Shown piece after piece: positions 22,043 to 30,799 of a DNA stretch of 64,000 bases. The position numbers were made by a program, and so were the translations under genes. The notes under the pieces were generated by a model. That model ran no database searches, was not told where the DNA came from, and was given only the letters and a program-made list of their open reading frames with translations. The stretch is taken from IMG/VR virus record IMGVR_UViG_3300021197_001931, positions 1 to 64,000 of that record; one strand, given 5' to 3'. The first letter of the stretch is position 1; each line of letters opens with the position of its first letter. The stretch is from a virus.

Positions 22043-22711
22043 ATGAAGCTTTTTTTAGACACAGCAAATATTGAACAAATTGAAGACGCATTTAGAACTG
22101 GGGCCATCTCTGGTGTAACTACAAATCCGTCCTTGTTATCAAAGGAGCCAAAGGCTGACTTTTACGAACACATACAGAAGATCGCAGATCTATGCTCCTC
22201 TAGAGGCAATGGGTGCCCACTAAGTGTGGAAGTTTTTGCCAAGGAGCCTAGAGCAATGGTTGATCAGGCAATGAGGATTGTTAATACTTTGGATTATGAT
22301 AATGTAAATATTAAAATTCCTGTGGGCTACGAGGAACTAGCAGCTATCAATACTCTGTCCAAGGAAGGAGTTAGGGTTAACTGTACATGTTGCTTTACGA
22401 CGACACAAATGCAACTTGCCGCAGCCTCTGGTGCTAGGTATGTTTCCCTGTTTTATAACAGACTCATAGATGTGGGGGGAAATCCCCTGGAGGTGTTAAC
22501 AAGAACTCGTGAATTTATTGAACAAAACAATTTAAATTCAGAAATTATTGCAGGTAGCATTAGAAACTCTTATGATCTGGAAGATTGCTGGAATGCAGGG
22601 GCACATATTGTTACAGCCGGGAGCAATGTTGTAAAGAAGGCAATGGCACACGTTAAGACAGACGAGTCTGTTAATGGATTTCTATCTGATTTTGAAAAAT
22701 GGATAAAGTAA
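22043..22711 (+). CDS. talC: Transaldolase (TalC/MipB type)
   Basis: A 222-residue short transaldolase, the size of bacterial TalC/fructose-6-phosphate aldolase. MKLFLDTANIEQIEDA and GVTTNPSLL are the family start, the Schiff-base Lys91 lies in NVNIKIPV, and VNCTCCFTTTQM and SLFYNRL follow. Transaldolases move a three-carbon unit to form sedoheptulose 7-phosphate or fructose 6-phosphate. The short form is well known in marine cyanophages, where it is an auxiliary metabolic gene. Here, placed in a heptose cluster, it could supply sedoheptulose 7-phosphate. It is followed by a HAD phosphatase in a 13-base overlap. Confidence 0.9.
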   Translation: MKLFLDTANIEQIEDAFRTGAISGVTTNPSLLSKEPKADFYEHIQKIADLCSSRGNGCPLSVEVFAKEPRAMVDQAMRIVNTLDYDNVNIKIPVGYEELAAINTLSKEGVRVNCTCCFTTTQMQLAAASGARYVSLFYNRLIDVGGNPLEVLTRTREFIEQNNLNSEIIAGSIRNSYDLEDCWNAGAHIVTAGSNVVKKAMAHVKTDESVNGFLSDFEKWIK

Positions 22712-23028
22712 CTTACGTTTTTGACATAGATGGCACTATTTGCACGAATAGCGGGCCAAACTACGAGCTATCTTCGCCCTACCCAGATAGGATAAACAAG
22801 ATAAACGCACTTTATGATCAAGGGCATACAATTTTGTTTTTGACTGCTAGGGGCATGGGAAGACATAAGAATAATCAAATTAAAGCAATTAATAGTTTGT
22901 ATGAGTTAACCAAAGAACAGCTAGATTCATGGGGTGTAAAGTATCACGATCTATTTTTAGGAAAACCACAAGGTGATCTTTACATTGATGATAAAGGGAT
23001 TAACGATAAAAAGTTTTTTGATTGTTGA
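22699..23028 (+). CDS. Small HAD-family phosphatase
   Basis: A 109-residue HAD-fold enzyme. DIDGTIC (about 9-15) is motif I with the nucleophile Asp, FLTARG (about 48-53) is motif II, and YIDDKGIND (about 98-106) is motif III/IV. Short HAD proteins of this type occur in capsule and lipopolysaccharide clusters. Between kinase and transferase steps of ADP-heptose synthesis a phosphatase (GmhB) removes the 7-phosphate; this gene, in the right neighbourhood, may fill that role, but it is smaller than GmhB. Confidence 0.75.
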   Translation: MDKVTYVFDIDGTICTNSGPNYELSSPYPDRINKINALYDQGHTILFLTARGMGRHKNNQIKAINSLYELTKEQLDSWGVKYHDLFLGKPQGDLYIDDKGINDKKFFDC

Positions 23029-23036
23029 GGAAGTAA

Positions 23037-23951
23037 ATGAAAATATATGTAAATAGGGAGCCGGTATATGGCCCTTGGGGCGGCGGTGCAAAAACAGTCA
23101 TAGCGCTTGTTGAATCGCTAAAATCAGCTGGGCATGAAGTTGTCTTTAGGTTATGTCACGACATAGACGTTATTTTTTGTATAGATCCGAGGCCAAATAA
23201 ATATGGAGAATGGTATCAACATTTCTTAAACTACAAAAACCAGTTCGGAACAAAAATAGTCCATAGAGTGGGAGATGTTGGAACTCATAGCAAACCAGAG
23301 CTAACGAGCCTGGTAAAGCAAACAGTTCAGTATTCAGACTTCTTAATATTCCCTAGCGAGTGGGCAAAAGAGTGGATTAATTTTCAAGGTAATAATTTTC
23401 AAGTAGTGCACAATTGCCCCATGAAACAGTTCCATCAGTTCAAAAACACAGCTGTTGAAATAGGTGATAAAGTAAAACTGGTTACGCACCACTGGTCTAC
23501 AAATCCGAAAAAGGGTTTTCACTTTTACAAACAACTGGAAAATTATATTCAAAAAACAAACAAATATGAATTTTCTTATATTGGAAGAAAACCAGACAGC
23601 TACAGCTTTACCAATTACATTCAACCAATAGGCGCTGAAAGGCTCGCTGCTGAGCTTCCTAAGCATCATATATACATCACTGCCTCTATAGAAGAAGCTG
23701 GCGCAAACCACGTCCTAGAGGCAATGGCATGCGGCCTTCCCGTGGTTTTTCACAAGGATGGCGGAAGTATTGTAAATTATTGCGAAGATTACGGGCTTAA
23801 ATTTTCAAGTTTTGATGAAATGATTCAAAAGATTGATCAAATGGCGCAGGAGTACAAGACGTATAAAGCAAAAGTATTATCTTATGATAACAACATTGAA
23901 CAAGTCAAGAACAAGTACCTTGAGATAATTTTAGAGGTTTCAAGACGATGA
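23037..23951 (+). CDS. GT4-type glycosyltransferase
   Basis: A 304-residue GT-B enzyme: the donor loop GPWGGGAKTVIALVESL (about 12-28) and the EX7E motif EAGANHVLE (about 222-230) followed by AMACGLPVVFHKDGG. The acceptor is unknown. It is short for GT4. The next gene starts in a 4-base overlap, indicating co-translation with the deacetylase-like enzyme. Confidence 0.85.
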   Translation: MKIYVNREPVYGPWGGGAKTVIALVESLKSAGHEVVFRLCHDIDVIFCIDPRPNKYGEWYQHFLNYKNQFGTKIVHRVGDVGTHSKPELTSLVKQTVQYSDFLIFPSEWAKEWINFQGNNFQVVHNCPMKQFHQFKNTAVEIGDKVKLVTHHWSTNPKKGFHFYKQLENYIQKTNKYEFSYIGRKPDSYSFTNYIQPIGAERLAAELPKHHIYITASIEEAGANHVLEAMACGLPVVFHKDGGSIVNYCEDYGLKFSSFDEMIQKIDQMAQEYKTYKAKVLSYDNNIEQVKNKYLEIILEVSRR

Positions 23952-24667
23952 GCGAAGAAAACAAAATAAACATTAGCATTGATGATGTTTCTCCTCACCC
24001 TCTTTCATCAACTAGGGTTCTTGATCAATGTTTTTCTCTTATAGAGAAGCACCCAAACATTAAATTTACACTGTTTATACCAACAGCTTATTGGCGTACA
24101 TCGGGAACGCCAAAGGCGATTACCGGAAAACCCATGTATATTCACGAAGATACACAGTTCTGTGATACTTTAAGGGGACTCTCAAAAGATCATTTTGAGA
24201 TAGGGTATCATGGTCATTATCATGGGATCCCGGAAAGCAGGAATAACAATGACGAGTTTAAACATTTAAATTATAATCAAGCCATACACAAAATAGATCT
24301 AATGAAGGCTTTTGCTGAATCAACAGGGTTGCCGTTTAAAAAATTATTCAGGCCACCGGCTTTTCAAATGTCTGCAGAGGCAATAAAAGCTTTTCGAGAC
24401 ACTGGGTTTGAGGTGTTGGCCTTAAATAATCTGAAGCAGTATCTTTCAACGTATGATGATGAACACAAGAAAAAAGATGATGTTGTATATGTAACAAGTT
24501 GTCCACCTTATTCTCCACTCAGCTTAACACCAAAAACTGAAATAGTGTATCATGCCTGCGAATGGTTAGAAAATTACTTAAGTGTTGGAAAATCTAACGA
24601 GCTGTCAACTTTTTTGAACGATAACCATGGCAACTTTGAGTTTTGTTTTCTAAAAGATTTAATATAA
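23948..24667 (+). CDS. Polysaccharide deacetylase-like protein
   Basis: A 239-residue NodB-like fold candidate. SIDDVSPHPL (about 11-20) supplies an Asp-Asp pair near the first strand, and GYHGHYHG (about 86-93) has two His for the metal site; RPPAF (about 136-140) matches the usual RPP motif. The family removes acetyl groups from amino sugars. It might trim N-acetyl sugars in the glycan made here. The fit to the motifs is good but the metal ligands are not fully typical, so a related hydrolase (DUF2334 type) is possible. Confidence 0.7.
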   Translation: MSEENKINISIDDVSPHPLSSTRVLDQCFSLIEKHPNIKFTLFIPTAYWRTSGTPKAITGKPMYIHEDTQFCDTLRGLSKDHFEIGYHGHYHGIPESRNNNDEFKHLNYNQAIHKIDLMKAFAESTGLPFKKLFRPPAFQMSAEAIKAFRDTGFEVLALNNLKQYLSTYDDEHKKKDDVVYVTSCPPYSPLSLTPKTEIVYHACEWLENYLSVGKSNELSTFLNDNHGNFEFCFLKDLI

Positions 24668-24680
24668 AAGGCAGGGCCCC

Positions 24681-25283
24681 ATGGGAAGAAGTGATCCATA
24701 TTTAAAACAGTTTTGGGGGAGCCATATAAAGCCCAGTGGGGACGTTGCCTTATTAGGGTTTACCGACAATAATAAATTTTATGGTGACTTATATGATTTA
24801 CAACTAAAAAATTGGGATATTAATTCTGATTGGGTTTTGCCAAGAAAATATGATACTATCATATGTACACGATGTGCTTACTTTTCAAAAGATCTCAGCT
24901 CTTTTTTTAAAAAATGCCACGACTCCTTAAAAGAAGGAGGCTCTCTTTACGTTGATTTTGGACTAGGAGACCACTGGAGATTTCAAGATTATAAAATTGG
25001 TTGGATTAAAAACGGTGAACAGGAGCATGCGTATGAAGAGGGTAATTTTTTATGGTCAACTGTTTGGGATGATCAATTCTTGCTAAGCCCCCATTACCAG
25101 AGGTTTTCATCATATGTCGAGAGATATGGATATACAGACGTGAAGAAAGCAATTTTTGAAGAAGTCCCAGAAGTGCTGCACCTTACAAAGTTATCGAATC
25201 TTTTTAATATTCAATTTAGCTTGCTATCTTTATGGCCAGACAGCCCACAGTTATATGTTTTGATAAAGGCAACGAAGGTTTAA
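24681..25283 (+). CDS. Probable SAM-dependent methyltransferase
   Basis: A 200-residue protein. YDTIICTRCAYFSKDLSSFF, CHDSLKEGGSLYVDFGLGDHWRF and the C-terminal WPDSPQLYVLIKATKV follow the late strands of a class I methyltransferase (xDxIxxxxxLxHxxD ... LKPGGxLxxD). The usual N-terminal Gly loop is weak (VALLGFTDN, about 23-31), so SAM binding is less certain. It is the fourth methyltransferase-like gene in the block. Confidence 0.6.
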   Translation: MGRSDPYLKQFWGSHIKPSGDVALLGFTDNNKFYGDLYDLQLKNWDINSDWVLPRKYDTIICTRCAYFSKDLSSFFKKCHDSLKEGGSLYVDFGLGDHWRFQDYKIGWIKNGEQEHAYEEGNFLWSTVWDDQFLLSPHYQRFSSYVERYGYTDVKKAIFEEVPEVLHLTKLSNLFNIQFSLLSLWPDSPQLYVLIKATKV

Positions 25284-25285
25284 TT

Positions 25286-26245
25286 GTGAATTTTATTCTA
25301 GTTGAGATGACGTTCTTACGATATTATATACCTCTTATTGCAGAGGGTAACAAAAGGGGTATAAAATCAAAAGTTTTTGTTGGCCCAAGTCATAAGTACA
25401 ATTGTCCACTAAGATTCAAGGGAGTGTTACTTGAACTTTCAAGGGAATATAATTTTGAAATTATAGAAGCCTCTAAAGCAAAAGAATATAATGGATATTT
25501 TTTCTTAATTGAGGCAACGGCCATAGATCTATTGAACCCCAATCAGAAAAAAGTTTCTTTATCTTATACAACAACTTTTTCTTATCATGCTCACACGTAC
25601 AGAGACAAAGTTGATTACATAGTATATCCTAGTGAGTTTATGGTTGATTTTTACAACCTAAAAAGAACAGAAAAGGATTTATGTCTTGGAGTTCCAAAAT
25701 ACGATATTGTCTTGAATAAGGAAGAAATAAATAAAAAGTATAACTTAACTGACAACAAAAAGGCCCTTTTTATAGCGCCAAAATTAAGAGATCTTAATAA
25801 AATAGATCTATCAAGAATATACAAAATTTTTAAAAATGAAGGATACGATATTTTAGTAAAAACAAGAGGAAAAGACCCAATTCCCAATAATCTTAGAGGG
25901 GATCGATATTTTACAGACAATAGTTGGCACCCACACACTTCAATGGAGCTAATGGAAGCCTCCAATATAGTGGTAAACTTTAGTTCCTCTGTTATTAAAG
26001 AAATAGTCATGCTTAGAAGACCAGTGGTAAACTTTGACATTAAGCCATTTAAGATGTGTTTGCCATTCTTGTATGATTATGAATATTGTCGTAATCTTAA
26101 AAAAGATGCAAACGAACAGCAGATAAAAAATGCAATTAAAGAGTTGACGACAAGACCGTTAGATGATATATTTGATTTATCAATAAAAAGTCATTTATTT
26201 AGTGGCAATTCATCAAAAAGAATTTTAGATCGACTAGGATTATAG
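25286..26245 (+). CDS. GT-B-like transferase (glycerophosphotransferase-like)
   Basis: A 319-residue protein. Signature-like parts are LIAEGNKRGIKSKVF near the N-terminus, YPSEFMVDFYNL, LGVPKYDI, and MEASNIVVNFSSSVIKEIVMLRRPVV near the C-terminus, the layout of CDP-glycerol/UDP-GlcNAc 2-epimerase type GT-B proteins. The actual transfer is unknown. GTG at 25286, just after the previous stop and 8 bases after GAAGG, is chosen; the frame runs open 18 codons further upstream. It is followed without gap by the NeuA-like gene. Confidence 0.65.
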   Translation: MNFILVEMTFLRYYIPLIAEGNKRGIKSKVFVGPSHKYNCPLRFKGVLLELSREYNFEIIEASKAKEYNGYFFLIEATAIDLLNPNQKKVSLSYTTTFSYHAHTYRDKVDYIVYPSEFMVDFYNLKRTEKDLCLGVPKYDIVLNKEEINKKYNLTDNKKALFIAPKLRDLNKIDLSRIYKIFKNEGYDILVKTRGKDPIPNNLRGDRYFTDNSWHPHTSMELMEASNIVVNFSSSVIKEIVMLRRPVVNFDIKPFKMCLPFLYDYEYCRNLKKDANEQQIKNAIKELTTRPLDDIFDLSIKSHLFSGNSSKRILDRLGL

Positions 26246-26808
26246 TGAAAATAGTTGCAATTATACCTGCTAGGGGCGGAAGCAAAAGATTAAAAAGAAA
26301 AAACATATACCCAATATGGGGAAAGCCAATGCTATATTGGTCAATTTTAGCTTGTAAGCAATCAAATTATGATATTGATGTTTGGGTTAGCACTGAAGAT
26401 ACAGAAATTGCAAATATTGCTAAACAATACGGAGCAAAAGTGGTGACTAGAGACGATTCTTTAGCTGATGATAAGACTTTTAAACAAGCAGTCATACGAG
26501 ATGCTGCTAGTAAAATTAATAACTTAGAGGGTAAAAAAGATATTTATATATCACTACAAGCAAATTCGCCAAACATACATTCTGAAAACATAGACGATGC
26601 TATCGATGTTCTCCTAAAACACAATAGAAAAGAAATTATTAGTGTTGATGAGAATTTAATGCAAAACGCAGCCTTCCGAGTTTTTAGAGGCGATTATGTT
26701 TTTCAAGAGGATTTGAGCACATGTTGTGGTGTTTTCGTTTGCCCACTAGAGGATGTTCATACCTTGGATGATGTAAAACAAATAGAGAAAAAAAGGAGAA
26801 GAACGTGA
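26245..26808 (+). CDS. neuA: CMP-nonulosonate (sialic acid) cytidylyltransferase-like
   Basis: A 187-residue protein, shorter than typical NeuA (about 220-230). The start IIPARGGSKRLKRKNI (about 5-20) is the family CTP-binding signature, followed by GKPMLYWSI and STEDTEIANIA. It should activate a nonulosonic acid with CTP. The GTG start overlaps the previous stop by one base. The next gene is a NeuB-like synthase, so the two form a nonulosonic acid pair. A C-terminal part common in longer relatives is missing. Confidence 0.82.
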   Translation: MKIVAIIPARGGSKRLKRKNIYPIWGKPMLYWSILACKQSNYDIDVWVSTEDTEIANIAKQYGAKVVTRDDSLADDKTFKQAVIRDAASKINNLEGKKDIYISLQANSPNIHSENIDDAIDVLLKHNRKEIISVDENLMQNAAFRVFRGDYVFQEDLSTCCGVFVCPLEDVHTLDDVKQIEKKRRRT

Positions 26809-27518
26809 CAGATATTTATATAATCAGCGAACTGTGTGGCCAATGGGGTGGATCTATCCGAAGAACGGAGCAGATGATACTACAATCAAAACTTGCTGGT
26901 GCCGATGCTGTAAAAGTTCAACTATACGACACATATCGAATGCCGGGAGAGAATCGTCAAATTTGGGAGTACCTCTCGATGACCAAGGAGCAGTTCCTAC
27001 ATCTTAAAGATTTTTCCGATTCTCTAAATATAGACTTTTTTGCATCTGCTTTTCATCCTGATAGGTTCCAGTGGATTTTGGACGCAGGATTGCAAACAAA
27101 TAAAATTGCAAGTATGCTGGTAAATCATGACCCTACCCTTTGCAGGGAAATGATTGACAGCGGCATGTTAACATACTGCTCTCTCGGACGCTGGGATGGA
27201 GAGGGTTACCCCTTTGAACAAGAGAATGTAAAATATTTTCACTGTGTATCAAAGTATCCACATACAATTGATGAGGCACTAGCATTAATGCCTGATAGAT
27301 TTGATGATCGTCTAGTCGGATACAGCGACCACACAGACAGCATTGAGGCTTGTGTTGAGGCTGTTAAACGAGGGGCAAAGATACTAGAAAAACATTTTAC
27401 AATAGACAAGGGCCTCCAGAGCAAGACCGAGGGGGCACACACTTGTTCTATGGTTATGGAAGAGTTAGCAGAGTTAAGAAATTTGTGTGATAAACACACG
27501 GGAGGAAATAATGGGTAA
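26805..27518 (+). CDS. neuB: NeuB-like nonulosonic acid synthase, lacks SAF domain
   Basis: A 237-residue TIM-barrel protein that keeps the NeuB core: ISELCGQWGGSIRRTEQMI (about 6-24), AGADAVKVQLYD (about 31-42), YSDHTDSIEACVEAVKRG (about 174-191) and EKHFTID (about 196-202). NeuB condenses phosphoenolpyruvate with an N-acetylated hexose to make sialic acid or relatives. Typical NeuB is about 340 residues and has a C-terminal SAF (antifreeze-like) domain; here it is absent. The gene overlaps NeuA by 4 bases. Confidence 0.82.
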   Translation: MTDIYIISELCGQWGGSIRRTEQMILQSKLAGADAVKVQLYDTYRMPGENRQIWEYLSMTKEQFLHLKDFSDSLNIDFFASAFHPDRFQWILDAGLQTNKIASMLVNHDPTLCREMIDSGMLTYCSLGRWDGEGYPFEQENVKYFHCVSKYPHTIDEALALMPDRFDDRLVGYSDHTDSIEACVEAVKRGAKILEKHFTIDKGLQSKTEGAHTCSMVMEELAELRNLCDKHTGGNNG

Positions 27519-28710
27519 TAAAGTTTTTGTACTAGGTGGAGATGGCTTTTGTGGTTGGCCCACATCCTTACACCTTTCTAATAATGGATATGATGTTGTT
27601 ATAGTTGACAATCTTTCTAGAAGAAATATTGATAATGAACTTTTTTGTCAATCGTTAACTCCAATAAGCAATATTGAAACTAGAATTAATGCGTGGAAAG
27701 AAATAACTGGTAAAACAATTTCTTTTTATAATATAAATATAGCAACAGAGTACGACAATTTTCTCTCACTTTTGAAGCATGAGCGTCCGGATACGTTGGT
27801 ACACTTTGCAGAACAACGTGCTGCTCCTTATTCTATGAAGTCTGCAAAGAATAAGAGATACACAGTCAATAACAACCTTAATTCAACTCACAATGTACTT
27901 TGCTCTATTGTCGAATCAGGATTGGATGTGGCCCTTGTTCACCTTGGTACCATGGGCGTATATGGTTATAGCTCTGTGGGTCTAACAATCCCGGAGGGGT
28001 ACTTGGATGTTAAGGTTGATGCACCAGACGGAGAAAAAGAATTAAACATTATGTATCCTGCTAATCCAGGTAGTGTTTATCACATGACAAAAACGCAAGA
28101 CGCACTGTTTTTTAATTATTATAATAAAAACGATAAATTGAGAATTACTGACCTACACCAAGGAATTGTTTGGGGCACGAATACAAACGAGACCATGCTT
28201 GATGAAAGGCTAATTAATAGATTCGACTACGATGGGGACTATGGCACCGTTCTAAACAGGTTCTTGGTTCAAGCCGCAGTTGGGCACCCCCTTACAGTGC
28301 ACGGCACAGGTGGGCAAACTAGGGCATTTATACACATCTCAGACACGGTTAGGTGTATTGAGCTTGCGATTAAAAATCCACCCAATAAAGAGGATAAAGT
28401 TAAGATCTTCAATCAAACCACCGAAACACATAGGATTATTGATTTAGCTCGTAGAGTCTCTAAGTTTACGGGAGCTGAAATCAAGTTTTACAAGAATCCT
28501 AGAAATGAAGCAGTTAGAAACGATTTGAAAGTTTGTAATGATAACTTCTTATCTCTAGGCCTTAACCCAACAACACTAGAAAACGGATTACTAAGAGAGG
28601 TTGAGGAGATCGCCTCTAAATATAAAGATAGGTGCGATTTGGATAAAATTGTGAGCACCTCAGCCTGGGACAAAAATAAGAAAATAGGATTGTTAGATAA
28701 TCAAGAGTAA
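27511..28710 (+). CDS. sqd1: UDP-sulfoquinovose synthase-like (SQD1 family)
   Basis: A 399-residue SDR protein, very close in layout to plant and bacterial SQD1. GGDGFCGWPTSLHLS (9-23) matches the NAD-binding start with its unusual DGYCGW form; IVDNLSRR, VHFAEQRAAPYSM (97-109), T147 in LGTMGVYG, Y190 and K194 in YHMTK, GIVWG and QAAVGHPLTVHGTGGQTR all follow the family order. SQD1 converts UDP-glucose and sulfite to UDP-sulfoquinovose, the head group donor of sulfolipid; archaeal Agl3 uses it for a protein glycan. The ATG is set by GGAGG 6 bases upstream. Sulfite supply is not encoded here. Confidence 0.9.
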   Translation: MGNKVFVLGGDGFCGWPTSLHLSNNGYDVVIVDNLSRRNIDNELFCQSLTPISNIETRINAWKEITGKTISFYNINIATEYDNFLSLLKHERPDTLVHFAEQRAAPYSMKSAKNKRYTVNNNLNSTHNVLCSIVESGLDVALVHLGTMGVYGYSSVGLTIPEGYLDVKVDAPDGEKELNIMYPANPGSVYHMTKTQDALFFNYYNKNDKLRITDLHQGIVWGTNTNETMLDERLINRFDYDGDYGTVLNRFLVQAAVGHPLTVHGTGGQTRAFIHISDTVRCIELAIKNPPNKEDKVKIFNQTTETHRIIDLARRVSKFTGAEIKFYKNPRNEAVRNDLKVCNDNFLSLGLNPTTLENGLLREVEEIASKYKDRCDLDKIVSTSAWDKNKKIGLLDNQE

Positions 28711-28722
28711 TATAAAAAAGGA

Positions 28723-30027
28723 TTGTCAGTGCTAGGAAACAGCATATATGATTTTGTAAAGCAAATTTTTCCAATTTGTAGGAGTATAATGGGAGATGGC
28801 AACCGTCAGACCCTATCGTTAATACGGGAGCACATTCCTATTCAAATACATGAAGTCCCTACTGGATACACAGCGTATGATTGGGAGGTTCCAAAAGAAT
28901 GGAAGATAAAGGATGCTTATGTTTTAAGCCCTGGTGGTGAGAAAATAATAGACTTTAAGAAAAACAATCTTCACGTTGTAAATTATTCAATACCAGTTGA
29001 TATGGAAATTGATCTCTCTGAGTTACAAGAGCATTTGCATTCTACTGCAAAGTTACCAGACGCAATTCCCTACGTTACCTCGTATTATGATAGAAAATGG
29101 GGATTTTGCTTATCAGAAACACAAAGGAAAAGCCTAGTAGATGGAAAATATAAGGTTTATATTGATAGCGATCATGTAGACGGCTCCCTATCGTATGGAG
29201 AACTTATAATACCTGGTGAGACAGATGAGGAAATATTTTTAACATCTTATATATGTCACCCTTCTATGGCGAACAATGAGTGTTCTGGCCCTGCAGTCTT
29301 AACATTCTTGGCAAAATGGTTGATGAATAGAAATAACAAGTATACCTACAGGATTGTGTTCGCCCCAGAAACAATAGGAGCCATTATCTACATAAGCAAG
29401 AATTATGATGCTTTAACAAACAACGTTATTGCTGGTTTTAATTTAAGTTGTGTGGGAGACAATAGAGGATACTCTTTCATGCCATCCAGGCTTGGAAATA
29501 CCTTAGCAGATAAAACTGTTCAACATGTCTTAGAGAACTATGTTGAGTCATACACAAAGCATTCATTTTTATACAAGGGCTCAGATGAGAGGCAGTATTG
29601 TCATCCAAAAGTTGATCTTCCGCTGGTTTCGATCATGAGGTCAAAATACGGAACATTTCCAGAGTACCATACATCAAAAGATGATCTAAACTTTGTCAGC
29701 CCAGAGGGCCTAGCTGGTGGTTTTAGTATTGCGAAGAAATGCTTAGAAGCCTTAGAAATTAATGTTAAATACGAGAATTGTATAACTTGTGAACCAAAAA
29801 TGAGCAAGAGAGATCTACGTCCAAAAGATTGGCACAATAGACACTCTGGAGGAAAGGAAGATATGAGGAAGAATGTTAGAGATATGATGAACGTCATGTT
29901 TTATTGTGACGGGGATCACGATCTAATTGACTTATCCAATAAAATTGAAATACCGTTTCATAAGTGCCAAGAATATATTAAATTATTACGAAATAATGGT
30001 ATTATTAGGGAAATGGATGAAGAATAA
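28723..30027 (+). CDS. DUF4910 aminopeptidase-like protein
   Basis: A 434-residue protein. The pattern CHPSMANNECSGPAVLTFLA (about 178-197), FAPETIGAIIYISKN (about 210-224), KGSDERQYCHP (about 281-291) and FPEYHTSKDDLNFVSPEG (about 308-325) matches the DUF4910 aminopeptidase-like family, which has a zinc-peptidase M28 fold and often sits in polysaccharide clusters. A winged-helix-like tail (KIEIPFHKCQEYIKLLRNNG) follows at the end. Its substrate is unknown; hydrolysis of an amide on a sugar is possible. The TTG start with AAAAAGGA upstream is used; GTG at 28729 is an alternative. Confidence 0.78.
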   Translation: MSVLGNSIYDFVKQIFPICRSIMGDGNRQTLSLIREHIPIQIHEVPTGYTAYDWEVPKEWKIKDAYVLSPGGEKIIDFKKNNLHVVNYSIPVDMEIDLSELQEHLHSTAKLPDAIPYVTSYYDRKWGFCLSETQRKSLVDGKYKVYIDSDHVDGSLSYGELIIPGETDEEIFLTSYICHPSMANNECSGPAVLTFLAKWLMNRNNKYTYRIVFAPETIGAIIYISKNYDALTNNVIAGFNLSCVGDNRGYSFMPSRLGNTLADKTVQHVLENYVESYTKHSFLYKGSDERQYCHPKVDLPLVSIMRSKYGTFPEYHTSKDDLNFVSPEGLAGGFSIAKKCLEALEINVKYENCITCEPKMSKRDLRPKDWHNRHSGGKEDMRKNVRDMMNVMFYCDGDHDLIDLSNKIEIPFHKCQEYIKLLRNNGIIREMDEE

Positions 30028-30799
30028 AGTGAAGCTTATTACAATTATAAAAAATAGATTAGAACATTTTCTAAAAACGTTTCCATTTATGGTTTCCCAA
30101 TATGGAGTTGATTATGAGCTTTTTATAGTTGATTACCACTCCAATGACGGGCTACAAGAAGCTATAAAAGAACAAATAGGCTTTAGAAAAGACTCGTTTT
30201 CTCCTTATTTAAAAAAGATAGTTTCCATAAACCTACTAGAAGACTTGAAGTTTAGCACCAAAAAGTCAAAAAACTTAGGCGCCTCTTATTGTAGTAGAGA
30301 CGATGTCCTAGCGTTTACAGATGTAGACGTTCTTCTTAGTATGGATTATTTGCTGCACTGGTCGGCAAAAATTGAAAAAGGATCCACGTTTGTTACCACG
30401 AGACGCAAGGATACAGCGGCAAGTAATCCAAAAAGAATAAGACCAGAAATAAATTATGGGAATTTTATTGTTCATGCGGAAGATTATTTTAATATTTGCG
30501 GCATGGATGAAAGCAGACTACATTGGGGCGGAGCAGATGATGATATATTTCATAGATTAAAATTATATGGCCTCGATGAAATAAACCCCTATGGCGCATT
30601 TGATGCCAAACAATATTCTATATTACATGGAGATGAATTAAGGCTCTCCTCTTTAGAGGATACGAATCGATATAATAGTGACACAATATTTAAAGATATT
30701 TTTTCCAACAAAGACAGGCATAGATCCAAGGAAAGCAGTTTTTTAAATTTTGACTATTCAAGCAATAAATCAGAAAAAGTAATTTTGTATGAAAAATAA
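30017..30799 (+). CDS. GT2-like glycosyltransferase
   Basis: A 260-residue GT-A candidate. The start LITIIKNRLEHFLKTF and IVDYHSNDGLQEAI resemble the GT2 nucleotide-binding region, AFTDVDVLLS (about 97-106) has the DxD metal site, and HWGGADDDIFHRLKLYG (about 165-181) resembles the C-terminal galactosyltransferase (Glyco_transf_7C) motif. The ATG at 30017 overlaps the previous stop by 11 bases; GTG at 30029 is possible. It is co-translated with a second GT2 enzyme downstream (11-base overlap). Confidence 0.75.
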   Translation: MKNKVKLITIIKNRLEHFLKTFPFMVSQYGVDYELFIVDYHSNDGLQEAIKEQIGFRKDSFSPYLKKIVSINLLEDLKFSTKKSKNLGASYCSRDDVLAFTDVDVLLSMDYLLHWSAKIEKGSTFVTTRRKDTAASNPKRIRPEINYGNFIVHAEDYFNICGMDESRLHWGGADDDIFHRLKLYGLDEINPYGAFDAKQYSILHGDELRLSSLEDTNRYNSDTIFKDIFSNKDRHRSKESSFLNFDYSSNKSEKVILYEK

